Source: Bog-756 sp052326605 (GTDB lineage: Bacteria > Actinomycetota > Acidimicrobiia > Acidimicrobiales > RAAP-2). Taken from it: a stretch of DNA of 64,000 bases. The number at the start of each line of letters is the position of its first letter. The first letter of the stretch is position 1. The translations under genes were made by a program, and so were the position numbers. Below the pieces are notes generated by a model. That model was not told the DNA's origin. It made no database searches and saw nothing but the letters and a program-made list of their open reading frames with translations. The DNA is taken from assembly GCA_052326605.1 (NCBI GenBank), contig JBKQMB010000095.1, positions 134,198-198,197 on the forward strand, read 5' to 3'. Positions 1 to 6,863 of this stretch are shown here, piece by piece.

Positions 1-26
1 CCAGACGAACTCCTCCCGTGCCTCGG

Positions 27-1469
27 TCACGAGCCGACAGGGCCGGGCTCGTGGGCCGCCGGGCGTCGATGACCGCGTCGCAACGAGTTGCGCGCCATCG
101 TCGCCCCGACCTCGACCAGCAGCCCGGAGTTCCGATGTGCGTCGCCGAGGACGTCATCGAGGGCACCGACGAAGTGGTCGATCTCCTCGTCGCCGATGAT
201 CAACGGGGGCAGCAGCTTGATGATGTTGACGTTGTCGGCGGCAACCTGGGTCAGGATCCGGTGGCGGTGGAACAGGGGCACCACGATCAATTGCGAGAAG
301 AGCCCTTTGCGGGCCAGCTCCATCATCTTGAACCGGGCACGCGAGCCACGCGCCTCGGGCGCGCCGAAGACCAGTCCAATCATGAGACCCATTCCCCTAA
401 CCTCGTGGAGGAGCTCGTACCTGTCGACCAGCGGCTGGAGTGCCTCCATGAGCCTGGCCCCGTTGCGAGCGGCCCGGGCCACGATGTCCTCGTCGTCTAT
501 GACCTGCAGCGTGGCCAGGCCGGCCACCATGGCCAGCTGGTTCTTGGAGAAGGTGGAGGAGTGGACCACCGCCCGGTCCATCGAGCTGTAGACCGCGTCG
601 AAGACTGCGGAGGTGGTGAGTACGGCGCCCACCGGCACGTACCCGCCGGACAGGGCCTTGGACAGGGTGATGATGTCGGGCTCGAGGCCCCAGTGCTGGT
701 GGCAGAAGAAGCGCCCGGTCCGCCCCATGCCGGTCTGCACCTCATCGATGACCAGGAGGGTGCCGTGGCGCCGGCATGCGGCTTGGACTGCCCGCCAGTA
801 GGACTCGGAGGCCAGGTAGACCCCCTTGCCCTGGATCGGCTCGACCACGAAGGCGGCGACGTCGCCCCGCTTCAGCTCCCGGTCGAGGGCCTCGAGGTCC
901 CCGAAGGGCACCGGGTGGCAGTCGGGAAGCAGCGGGCCGAAGCCCTTCCGGAACTCCTTGCCCCCGTTGAGGGAGAGCGCTCCATTGGTCAGGCCGTGGA
1001 AGGCGTGGTCGCAGTAGAGGATCCGATCGCGCTTGGTGGCGCACCGCGCGAACTTGATGGCCGTCTCGACCGTCTCGGCCCCCGAGTTGGCGAAGAAGAC
1101 CCGCTCGATGCCGACCGGGGCCCGCCCCACCAGCGCTTCGGCCAGCAGACCGGGAAGCAGCGCGCAGTCCAATTGGGCGAGATTGGGCAGATCGGCATCC
1201 AGCGCCTGGTGGAGCGCATCCTTGATCACCGGGTGGCTCCGGCCGAGGGCGAAGACCCCGAAGCCGGACAGGAAGTCGAGGTACCGGTCACCGTGGTCGT
1301 CGATCAGGTACGAGCCCTCGGCGCGCACGTAGTTCCGATCGAACCCCAGCGTGGTCAACACCCTGACCAGCTGCGAATTCATGAAGCGGGTGTGCAGTTC
1401 GAAGCTCTCGCCCTGGTGATCTGCCAAAAGGGCGGCAAGGTCGAACGCCACGGTCACTCTCCCATCCAT
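27..1469 (-). CDS. Class III (PLP-dependent) aminotransferase
   Basis: A 480-residue fold-type I aminotransferase of the acetylornithine/GABA class. The segments seen in order are the N-terminal YLDFLSGFGVFALGRSHP region, the SGAETVETAIKFAR cofactor-phosphate motif, DHAFHG, the IDEVQTGMGRTGRFF motif and SKALSGGY, whose lysine (about residue 270) should form the PLP Schiff base. Length fits the family. The ATG at 1469 was chosen because family similarity begins shortly after it; the frame stays open further upstream but reads as arginine/proline-rich non-homologous sequence. The substrate cannot be assigned from sequence. It is transcribed away from the mycofactocin cluster and shares no operon with visible genes. 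The similar gene at 40888 is a clearer 4-aminobutyrate-type enzyme. Confidence 0.88.
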   Translation of the reverse strand: MDGRVTVAFDLAALLADHQGESFELHTRFMNSQLVRVLTTLGFDRNYVRAEGSYLIDDHGDRYLDFLSGFGVFALGRSHPVIKDALHQALDADLPNLAQLDCALLPGLLAEALVGRAPVGIERVFFANSGAETVETAIKFARCATKRDRILYCDHAFHGLTNGALSLNGGKEFRKGFGPLLPDCHPVPFGDLEALDRELKRGDVAAFVVEPIQGKGVYLASESYWRAVQAACRRHGTLLVIDEVQTGMGRTGRFFCHQHWGLEPDIITLSKALSGGYVPVGAVLTTSAVFDAVYSSMDRAVVHSSTFSKNQLAMVAGLATLQVIDDEDIVARAARNGARLMEALQPLVDRYELLHEVRGMGLMIGLVFGAPEARGSRARFKMMELARKGLFSQLIVVPLFHRHRILTQVAADNVNIIKLLPPLIIGDEEIDHFVGALDDVLGDAHRNSGLLVEVGATMARNSLRRGHRRPAAHEPGPVGS

Positions 1470-1731
1470 TGCCCGTCCATTCGGCTGCGATTCATCCAGC
1501 CGATCAGCGGTGCTTCGGTGCGCCCAGCGTACCGGGGTCGAACCGGGGGGTGGCTCCCGGGGAGCTCGATCGGCGCAACGGGCGATCCCGGGGGCCGCGG
1601 CGCGGCATCCGGCAGGGGCACAGGCGGGGGCGTAGGGTGGAGCGAAGGACGATCTCGCCCATCTCGGGTCCGTTGACGTCTTTCCGGCCCGGCGCAGGAC
1701 CGTAGTTGGTGGGCCGGGCGATCGGAGGATC

Positions 1732-1983
1732 ATGGTATCGGCCGAAGTATCGCAAGCTGCAGCGCAAGAAGTATCGCAAGTTGGCACCCGGCTCGACGAG
1801 GACCACGCTCCGGAGACGAACGGGCGGATGTCGGTCTGCCGGCGTTGCGGGACACTGACCGACGGTCCGGCCGGCCGGCACCACATTCCCGTCGAGCGTC
1901 AACTGGCTCGCTCCAGCGAGTGGCTGATGGCGCAGTCGCGACAGAGGCACATCGACCGCGCCCGGGTGCAGCATCTGAAGTGA
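1732..1983 (+). CDS. Small CxxC-containing protein, unknown function
   Basis: An 83-residue protein preceded by a good ribosome binding site (GGAGG at 1724-1728). The middle carries CRRCGTLTDGPAGRHH, which resembles half of a zinc ribbon, and the C-terminal half is basic and probably helical. Its stop overlaps the GTG start of the next small gene as GTGA, so the two are probably translationally coupled. I do not recognise a family. The N-terminal 25 residues contain a short repeat (VSQAAAQEVSQVG). The coding call rests on the ribosome binding site, the coupling and the motif. Confidence 0.5.
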   Translation: MVSAEVSQAAAQEVSQVGTRLDEDHAPETNGRMSVCRRCGTLTDGPAGRHHIPVERQLARSSEWLMAQSRQRHIDRARVQHLK

Positions 1984-2141
1984 ACCGGGACTGGCACCAG
2001 CAGCACCGCCTGGGAAGTGATGCCTCGCTCGACGATCGCGTGACCTGGCACGTCGAGCATGCCACGGTGTGCGGATGCCGGCCGATCCCGTCCGACGTGC
2101 TCGAAGAGATGATGCGCCGCGGCATTCCCCTCGTACATTGA
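1980..2141 (+). CDS. Very small His/Cys-rich protein, coupled to the upstream gene
   Basis: A 53-residue protein starting at a GTG that overlaps the preceding stop codon (GTGA). The sequence includes WHQQH near the N-terminus and then WHVEHATVCGCRPIP, giving HxxH and CxC elements that could bind a metal, followed by a charged helix EEMMRRGI. The upstream partner has a CxxC motif, so the two products could form a metal-binding pair, but this is inference. There is no recognised family. Without the coupled start it would be ignored as too short. Confidence 0.45.
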   Translation: MNRDWHQQHRLGSDASLDDRVTWHVEHATVCGCRPIPSDVLEEMMRRGIPLVH

Positions 2142-2208
2142 CGCTCTGAGCCGGCGAAAGTGCGGACGAATGGGACTTTCGTCCCTAATCATTGCGACGC
2201 CTCAGGTT

Positions 2209-2214
2209 TATAAT
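2209..2214 (+). promoter_or_regulatory. Strong -10 element (TATAAT) ahead of the structured RNA
   Basis: A perfect TATAAT consensus hexamer stands out in this GC-rich DNA. Seventeen bases upstream is only a weak -35 match (TAATCA). The expected start of transcription, near 2221, coincides with the first helix of the RNA described next. Confidence 0.55.
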
Positions 2215-2220
2215 GATAGT

Positions 2221-2483
2221 GAGGGATCCGGGAGGATCCCGAAGGAGGCGCTTATGCGATGTAGGCAAGAGGGCCCATCCTGAGAACGGATGGCAGAGGA
2301 TTGTACGGGAGAGATCCCGGTAGGCCCAGTTAAAGCAAAGGCAAGCAGCTCGAAGTTGGAGCGTTGCAACGGCTGAGGAGCCAGGTGGCTCGTCTGGGTG
2401 CCATTTCCCCGCAGTGATCCGTTCTCGGAGTACAAGTGAAGTAGGGCGCCCGATCCCCGTCAGTTCGTGGGACGGGCGCTTTC
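2221..2483 (+). ncRNA. Candidate structured non-coding RNA, about 260 nt
   Basis: No convincing protein is encoded here, but the sequence folds well by eye. GGGATCC at 2223-2229 pairs with GGATCCC at 2234-2240 around a GGGA (GNRA) tetraloop. GGGCC near 2271 pairs with GGCCC near 2332 and encloses two hairpins: CCATCC/GGATGG, and CGGGA/TCCCG capped by a GAGA (GNRA) loop. The loop of the CCATCC hairpin lies in GAGAACGGAT (2282-2291), which is exactly complementary to ATCCGTTCTC at 2417-2426, suggesting a pseudoknot or an alternative pairing. GAGCC/GGCTC forms another hairpin near 2378. A perfect -10 precedes the unit and a strong hairpin ends it. The family is not established. The purine-rich look and size recall the raiA-motif class or 6S-like RNAs, but this is a guess. 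Confidence 0.6.
2446..2483 (+). terminator. Hairpin terminator of the candidate ncRNA
   Basis: GCGCCCG-A-TCCC at 2446-2457 pairs with GGGACGGGCGC at 2469-2479, leaving one bulged A and an 11-base loop. A short T run (TTT) follows at 2480-2482. It sits at the 3' end of the folded unit and ahead of the convergent esterase gene. Confidence 0.55.
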
Positions 2484-2581
2484 GCGTGGGGCCACGCCGG
2501 TGCCCGGCGCAGGACCACGCCTCGGACGTCGGGGTGTCCCGTCGGTCCGGCGCATGCACCCGGCGCACCGGGGCTGGGCTG

Positions 2582-4243
2582 CTAGTGCACCCGGTTCGCC
2601 ACCGACCACCCGGTTCCGGCCCAGAATTGGCACAGGTGCCGTTTCATAGCCGTCTTGACCGCCACCGGCGTGCCGAGCGAGAGGTAGCTGCCCGCAGGAG
2701 CGGTCAGTCGGGGCCAGGTGAGCCCCCCGCCCGACGGGCTGTCGGTGATGGCGAAGCGAGCCCACGCGCCGCTCACCGTCGTGGCCAACTTTTGCTGGGC
2801 CGGGGTGAAGGTGAAAGCTCCGCTCGACTCGACCGGGCCGTCGAACACATAGGGCAGCTCGGAGGAGTGGAAGGCGCCGAGGTCGATGCCCGGGGTGGGG
2901 AGGACGAACGGGTTGGGCACCTGGTCGTACTCGTACTCGTAGACGGGCACGTACTTCTGGAGGATGGCCGCGCTGTCGACGGCCGGGCAGGCCAGCACGG
3001 CATCCCCCACGGCTTGGCCCAGGGCCGCCCCGGCATCGGGGTAGTCGGCGAGCGGGTACTCACGTTGCACCTTGGCCCCGACCACCGGCCCGAAGTACTC
3101 GTCCACGGCCGAGGCCCACTGCGCATCGGTGAGGGGGTTGCCGACCACGTTGTAGTGGAGCGCGACGAACAGCCGGCCTTCGTCGCGGTTGGCCCCGATG
3201 ATCAGCGGGACGTGGTGGAAGTGCCCGGCCTCCAGGGCCGCCGTCGGATCGGTGGGCAAGGTGACCCCGTCGGCCACCGGGCCCCAGTAGGCCCCGTCCC
3301 CGAACAGGAACGAAGGATCAGGTGGCATCGCCTCGATCACCTGCTGGGCCGGCATGGAGCGCATGCAGTCCAGCAGGGCCGAACCCGCCGGGCAGCCCAG
3401 CTTGGCGGCCAGCTGCGTGCCTTCGGACTCGGCGGTGGACAGGGGCTCTGCGGGGAGGGTGCACGGGCCGCTCTCGGTGATCCCCCTCTGGAAGAGACCC
3501 GCCGAACCCGGTGACACCAGCTGTGCGCACGTGCTCATGCCCCCGGCCGACTCCCCGAAGATGGTCACGTCGTGGGGATCCCCGCCGAACGACGCGATGT
3601 TGGCCTGCACCCACCGAAGTGCGGCCTGCTGGTCGAGGAGCCCGAGGTCGCCGGTCGAGTGGTGGGGGTCCTCTGCTGCCAGTGCCGGAAGGGCGAGGAA
3701 CCCCAGCGGCCCGAGCCGGTAGTTGAAGCTGACCGAGATGACATCGTGGCCGGCGGCGAAGTTCGCCACGTTGTCGTCGCCGGCACTGCCCACCGTGAAC
3801 CCGCCCCCGTAGATCCAGACCATGACCGGACGCGGCGTCGTCGGCGTCGTCTTCGGCGCGTACACGTTGAGGTACAGGCAGTTCTCGGTGCCGGTGTAGA
3901 GGTTGACGACCGGTACGATCTGGGGGCACTCGCTGCCCATGGTGGTGGCATCCAGCGTGGTCGTCCACGGGGTGACCGGCTGTGGCGCCTGCCATCGGAG
4001 CGTGCCCACCGGCGGTCGGGCGAACGGCATGCCGAGGAAGTTCCGGGTGGCAGCCGACGCCGCCCCGTGGACCACGCCGTCCGGCGTGCGGATGGTCAGC
4101 GGATCGCCGGCCACCTCGTGGGTGGCCGGCGCGGAACCCTTCGGTGCCGACGAGGTGGAGGTACCCGAGGCACTCGACGTACCGCAGGCGGCCAACACGA
4201 CCACACAGCACAGTGTGACGAGTACCGCGACCCCCCGGCGCAT
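2582..4243 (-). CDS. Type-B carboxylesterase, secreted lipoprotein
   Basis: A 553-residue alpha/beta hydrolase of the carboxylesterase type B (PnbA-like) family. The N-terminus is a lipoprotein signal (VVVLAAC; lipobox Cys at about residue 20) followed by a Ser/Thr-rich linker, so the enzyme should be anchored on the outer face of the membrane. The conserved FLGMPFARPPVGTLRW start, the oxyanion motif VWIYGGGF and the nucleophile elbow FGESAGG are all present, along with the later GANRDEG and AFHSSELPYVF blocks that carry the Glu and His of the triad. It probably hydrolyses carboxylic esters outside the cell; the substrate is unknown. It lies downstream of the alcohol dehydrogenase on the same strand, with a hairpin between them. 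Confidence 0.88.
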   Translation of the reverse strand: MRRGVAVLVTLCCVVVLAACGTSSASGTSTSSAPKGSAPATHEVAGDPLTIRTPDGVVHGAASAATRNFLGMPFARPPVGTLRWQAPQPVTPWTTTLDATTMGSECPQIVPVVNLYTGTENCLYLNVYAPKTTPTTPRPVMVWIYGGGFTVGSAGDDNVANFAAGHDVISVSFNYRLGPLGFLALPALAAEDPHHSTGDLGLLDQQAALRWVQANIASFGGDPHDVTIFGESAGGMSTCAQLVSPGSAGLFQRGITESGPCTLPAEPLSTAESEGTQLAAKLGCPAGSALLDCMRSMPAQQVIEAMPPDPSFLFGDGAYWGPVADGVTLPTDPTAALEAGHFHHVPLIIGANRDEGRLFVALHYNVVGNPLTDAQWASAVDEYFGPVVGAKVQREYPLADYPDAGAALGQAVGDAVLACPAVDSAAILQKYVPVYEYEYDQVPNPFVLPTPGIDLGAFHSSELPYVFDGPVESSGAFTFTPAQQKLATTVSGAWARFAITDSPSGGGLTWPRLTAPAGSYLSLGTPVAVKTAMKRHLCQFWAGTGWSVANRVH

Positions 4244-4274
4244 CAGCCAGACCGTAGTACAGGGGGCCGCCCCT

Positions 4275-4305
4275 GGCCCCGGCGCCGAACGCCGGCGCGG
4301 GGGCC
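4275..4305 (-). terminator. GC-rich hairpin between alcohol dehydrogenase and esterase
   Basis: GGCCCCGGCGCCG pairs with GCCGGCGCGGGGGCC around a short GAAC loop, with one mismatch or bulge. It follows the alcohol dehydrogenase stop on the minus strand. No T run is present, so it may be a weak terminator or a processing hairpin. Confidence 0.4.
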
Positions 4306-4315
4306 GCCCGTCCGA

Positions 4316-5467
4316 TCAGACGTCGAACTTCACCAGGCCGCGGATGTTGGCCCCGGCGTGCAGATCGTCGTACCCGTTCTGCACCTCGTCGAGCGTGTAC
4401 TCCTGGGTGATCAGGTTGTCCACCTCGAGGAGGCCCGCCTCGTAGAGGCGCAGCAGGTTGGGGATCTGGACCCTGGGGCTGACCGAGCCGAACACCGTGC
4501 CCAGCAGTGACTGGTTGAACATGGCGAAGTTGAACAGGTTGAGGCTGACCTGCTCCTGGTTGAACGGCGCAATGGCCGTCGTCACCACCCGGCCGTCCTT
4601 GGAGGCCAGTGCCAGGGCCGGTGCGATCAGGTCCCCTGTCAGCACGCCCGGCGTCATGATCACCGCGTCGGCCATGCGGCCCTCGGTGAGCTCGGGGAGG
4701 ATCAGGTTGGCCTCGAGGATCGACGCGGCCCCGTGGGTGGCCCCGATCAGCTTGGCCTTCTCCACCTTGAACGGCAGTGGGTCGACGGCGATGATCTGCC
4801 GGGCGCCGGCCAGCCGCGCCCCCTGGACGGCGCCGGAGCCGACCCCGCCGCAGCCGATGACCACCACCGTCTCGCCGGGCTTCACCTTGGCCCGGTCCAC
4901 CGCGGAGCCGAAGCCGGTGGAGATGCCGCAGCTGATCAGGGCGGCGGCCTTGAGCGATGCGCCCGGGTCGATCTTCACCAGCGACGCCTCGTTGGCCACC
5001 ATGAACTCGGAGAACGTGCCGAGCTGGGTCATGCGGTTCACGTTCTGGCCGTTGAGGTGGTGACGCCAGCTCCCGTCGCTGATCATCGGTCCGGCCAGGG
5101 TGGACATGCCCAGGTCGCAGAGGTGCTGGCGGCCCGAGGCACACCAGAAGCAGCGACCGCAGGACGGGATGAACGATGCGGCCACGTGGTCGCCCACGGC
5201 CAGCGACTCGACGTCCGGCCCGACCTCCACCACGATGCCGGCACCCTCGTGGCCCCCGACGGCGGGAAACAACGACTTCACGCCGAACACAGCGAGGACC
5301 TCGGCCGGCGCGCTGATGTCTCCGTTGCGCAGGTGCTCGTCGGAGTGGCACATGCCCGCATAGGCCATCTGCACCCGCACCTCGTGCGCATGGGGCTCGT
5401 CGACATCGAGCTCCTCGACCTTCCACGGCTCGTTGAGGCCGGAACAGACTACGGCACGGATCTTCAT
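4316..5467 (-). CDS. NDMA-dependent-type zinc alcohol dehydrogenase (mycofactocin-associated)
   Basis: A 383-residue medium-chain dehydrogenase. It has the catalytic-zinc region GMCHSDEHLRNGD, the GHEGAGIVVEVG block, the four-cysteine structural zinc lobe SCGRCFWCASGRQHLC and a Rossmann motif GCGGVGSGAVQGARLAGA. The N-terminus (MKIRAVVCSGLNEPWKVEEL) is typical of the Rxyl_3153/NDMA-dependent alcohol dehydrogenase family. In that family NAD is bound non-exchangeably and must be reoxidised by an external carrier, which is thought to be mycofactocin. The position beside mftR supports this role. The gene starts 100 bases after mftR on the same strand, so the two may be co-transcribed. The ribosome binding site reads GGGGAGGA just before the start. 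Confidence 0.9.
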   Translation of the reverse strand: MKIRAVVCSGLNEPWKVEELDVDEPHAHEVRVQMAYAGMCHSDEHLRNGDISAPAEVLAVFGVKSLFPAVGGHEGAGIVVEVGPDVESLAVGDHVAASFIPSCGRCFWCASGRQHLCDLGMSTLAGPMISDGSWRHHLNGQNVNRMTQLGTFSEFMVANEASLVKIDPGASLKAAALISCGISTGFGSAVDRAKVKPGETVVVIGCGGVGSGAVQGARLAGARQIIAVDPLPFKVEKAKLIGATHGAASILEANLILPELTEGRMADAVIMTPGVLTGDLIAPALALASKDGRVVTTAIAPFNQEQVSLNLFNFAMFNQSLLGTVFGSVSPRVQIPNLLRLYEAGLLEVDNLITQEYTLDEVQNGYDDLHAGANIRGLVKFDV

Positions 5468-5567
5468 TTGGTCCTCCCCTGGTGACGGCGCCCCGGGGCG
5501 CCGAACGTCTCTCTGCCCAGCATCGCGCTTCGAGCCCGACCGCGTCGAGCCTGGGCCCGGACGCCCC

Positions 5568-6251
5568 TCAGGCCTGCTCCGCCCGCAGGCGGTTCTCGTC
5601 GAAGCCGGTGGCGAGCAGGCGGAACGCCCGGTCCACCTCCCCGGTCAGGTCGTCGGCGTCGTGGCGAGCCCAACAGGCGAAGGCCGCCATGGCCGCGCCC
5701 AGGGCCGCCCGGGCCACCGTCTGGGGCACCAGGTCGCCAGGAGCGGCTCCGATGCGCCGGGCCACGAAGCGGGCGACCACGTCGCACCACTCCTCGTAGC
5801 GGACCGCCGAGTGGGCCACCAGGTCGGGAACCGAGCTGATCAGGCCCATCCGGATCCGCAGCTCGTCGAGCTCGCCGGCGCCGAACCGGTTGGTGGCCAC
5901 CACCGCCCGGCGAAGGACATCCATCATCGGCTCGGCACCGGGCGCTTCGTTCAGGCGATCGTCGAGGCGGACGAGCTCGGAGTCGAACTCCCCCCAGACC
6001 ACGTCGCGCTTCGACTCGTAGTACCGGAAGAAGGTCCGACGGCTGACGCCTACTGCGGCAGCGATCTCGTCGACGGTGGTCTCGTCGTACCCCTGCCTGC
6101 TGAACAGATCGAGCGCCGCCCGGGCCACGTCCTCGCGCGAGGTGCTCGGACGTCGGCCACGCGCCACCTCGTTCGGGCCGGTGGCCCGTTCGCCGGTGCC
6201 ACTGCCCCGTTCGCTGGGGCCTTGGGCCTTGCCGGTCGCCTTCAGGGTCAT
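5568..6251 (-). CDS. mftR: TetR-family mycofactocin regulator MftR
   Basis: A 227-residue TetR-type repressor. After a basic tail the HTH spans about residues 30-80: DVARAALDLFSRQGYDETTVDEIAAAVGVSRRTFFRYYESK is read as consecutive helices, with SRRTFFRYY as recognition helix. The rest is a helical ligand-binding domain. MftR proteins repress the mycofactocin genes and respond to acyl-CoA-type ligands in mycobacteria (family knowledge). Here the gene is divergent from mftA with 85 bases between the two starts, the classic arrangement. It may be co-transcribed with the downstream NDMA-type alcohol dehydrogenase. Confidence 0.9.
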   Translation of the reverse strand: MTLKATGKAQGPSERGSGTGERATGPNEVARGRRPSTSREDVARAALDLFSRQGYDETTVDEIAAAVGVSRRTFFRYYESKRDVVWGEFDSELVRLDDRLNEAPGAEPMMDVLRRAVVATNRFGAGELDELRIRMGLISSVPDLVAHSAVRYEEWCDVVARFVARRIGAAPGDLVPQTVARAALGAAMAAFACWARHDADDLTGEVDRAFRLLATGFDENRLRAEQA

Positions 6252-6336
6252 GAGACTTCCATTTTGGCATCGAGTGCTATAAATTCAAAGCCATTGTCCA
6301 CCGCCCGGCCCCGGCCGGCCGATCACCGGAGGTCCC
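6252..6336. promoter_or_regulatory. Divergent mftR/mftA control region
   Basis: This 85-base gap carries the only AT-rich patch for kilobases (about 6257-6293). It includes TATAAA at 6278-6283 on the plus strand, usable as a -10 for mftA. The reverse strand of the same patch could serve mftR. An MftR operator is expected here. I see no clean inverted repeat, so the exact site is not assigned. Confidence 0.45.
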
Positions 6337-6519
6337 ATGACCGTCACCAGCACCCGGGCCGGCGGCGCCCCGATCGCCGTCGACCACGGCCCATCGACCC
6401 CGACCGAAGGCCACGAGGTGTCATCCGACGGCGCGGCCACCGACGGCGCGGCGCCCCTCGTCGCAGAGGACATGCTCGTCGAGGACGTGTCCATCGACGG
6501 CATGTGCGGCGTCTACTAG
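6337..6519 (+). CDS. mftA: Mycofactocin precursor peptide MftA
   Basis: A 60-residue precursor ending in IDGMCGVY, the signature C-terminus of MftA. In the established pathway, MftC oxidatively decarboxylates the terminal tyrosine and cross-links it to the preceding valine, and MftE then releases the Val-Tyr-derived core. The preceding residues LVEDVS match the conserved acidic recognition region. The N-terminal 40 residues are a variable, low-complexity Ala/Thr/Gly leader, longer than the roughly 30-residue mycobacterial peptides. The ribosome binding site GGAGGT lies directly upstream. First gene of the operon. Confidence 0.95.
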   Translation: MTVTSTRAGGAPIAVDHGPSTPTEGHEVSSDGAATDGAAPLVAEDMLVEDVSIDGMCGVY

Positions 6520-6557
6520 ACCCGCCGGACGCGCCACCGCCGACGGATCGAGCCCCC

Positions 6558-6863
6558 TTGCCCCCCACACCGCCCGTCGCCGGGTCGCCGGCCTTCGACG
6601 CCACGCGGGCCTGGGCGCTGCACCCGCAGGTGTCGCTGCGGCCCGAGTCCTTCGGGGCGCTGGCCTACCACTTCGGCACCCGCCGGCTCTCCTTCCTGAA
6701 GAGCAGGACCCTGCTGGCCGTGGTCGAGTCGCTGGCGCACCAACCGTCCGGATACGAGGCATGCCGGGCCGCGGGGGTGGCGCCCACCGAGCTCGAGGCC
6801 TACACGCGGGCGCTGGCCGCCCTGGCCGACTCCGGGATGATCTGCGAACGGGCCGCCTCATGA
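6558..6863 (+). CDS. mftB: Mycofactocin chaperone MftB (PqqD-like RRE)
   Basis: About 101 residues if started at TTG 6558; the start is uncertain because no strong ribosome binding site or ATG lies in frame after mftA. The core FDATRAWALHPQVSLRPESFGALAYHFGTRRLSFLKSRTLLAVV (read in segments) is the beta-strand-rich peptide-binding winged-helix fold of MftB. The C-terminal part is helical. MftB binds MftA and presents it to the radical SAM enzyme MftC. Its stop overlaps the mftC start (ATGA at 6860-6863), which fits stoichiometric co-production. Confidence 0.88.
   Translation: MPPTPPVAGSPAFDATRAWALHPQVSLRPESFGALAYHFGTRRLSFLKSRTLLAVVESLAHQPSGYEACRAAGVAPTELEAYTRALAALADSGMICERAAS

Noticed and set aside
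3318..5426. Minus-strand open frame of 702 codons in another frame of the esterase and alcohol dehydrogenase
   Set aside because: Out-of-frame reading of two real genes; Arg/Gly/Pro-rich with no motifs.
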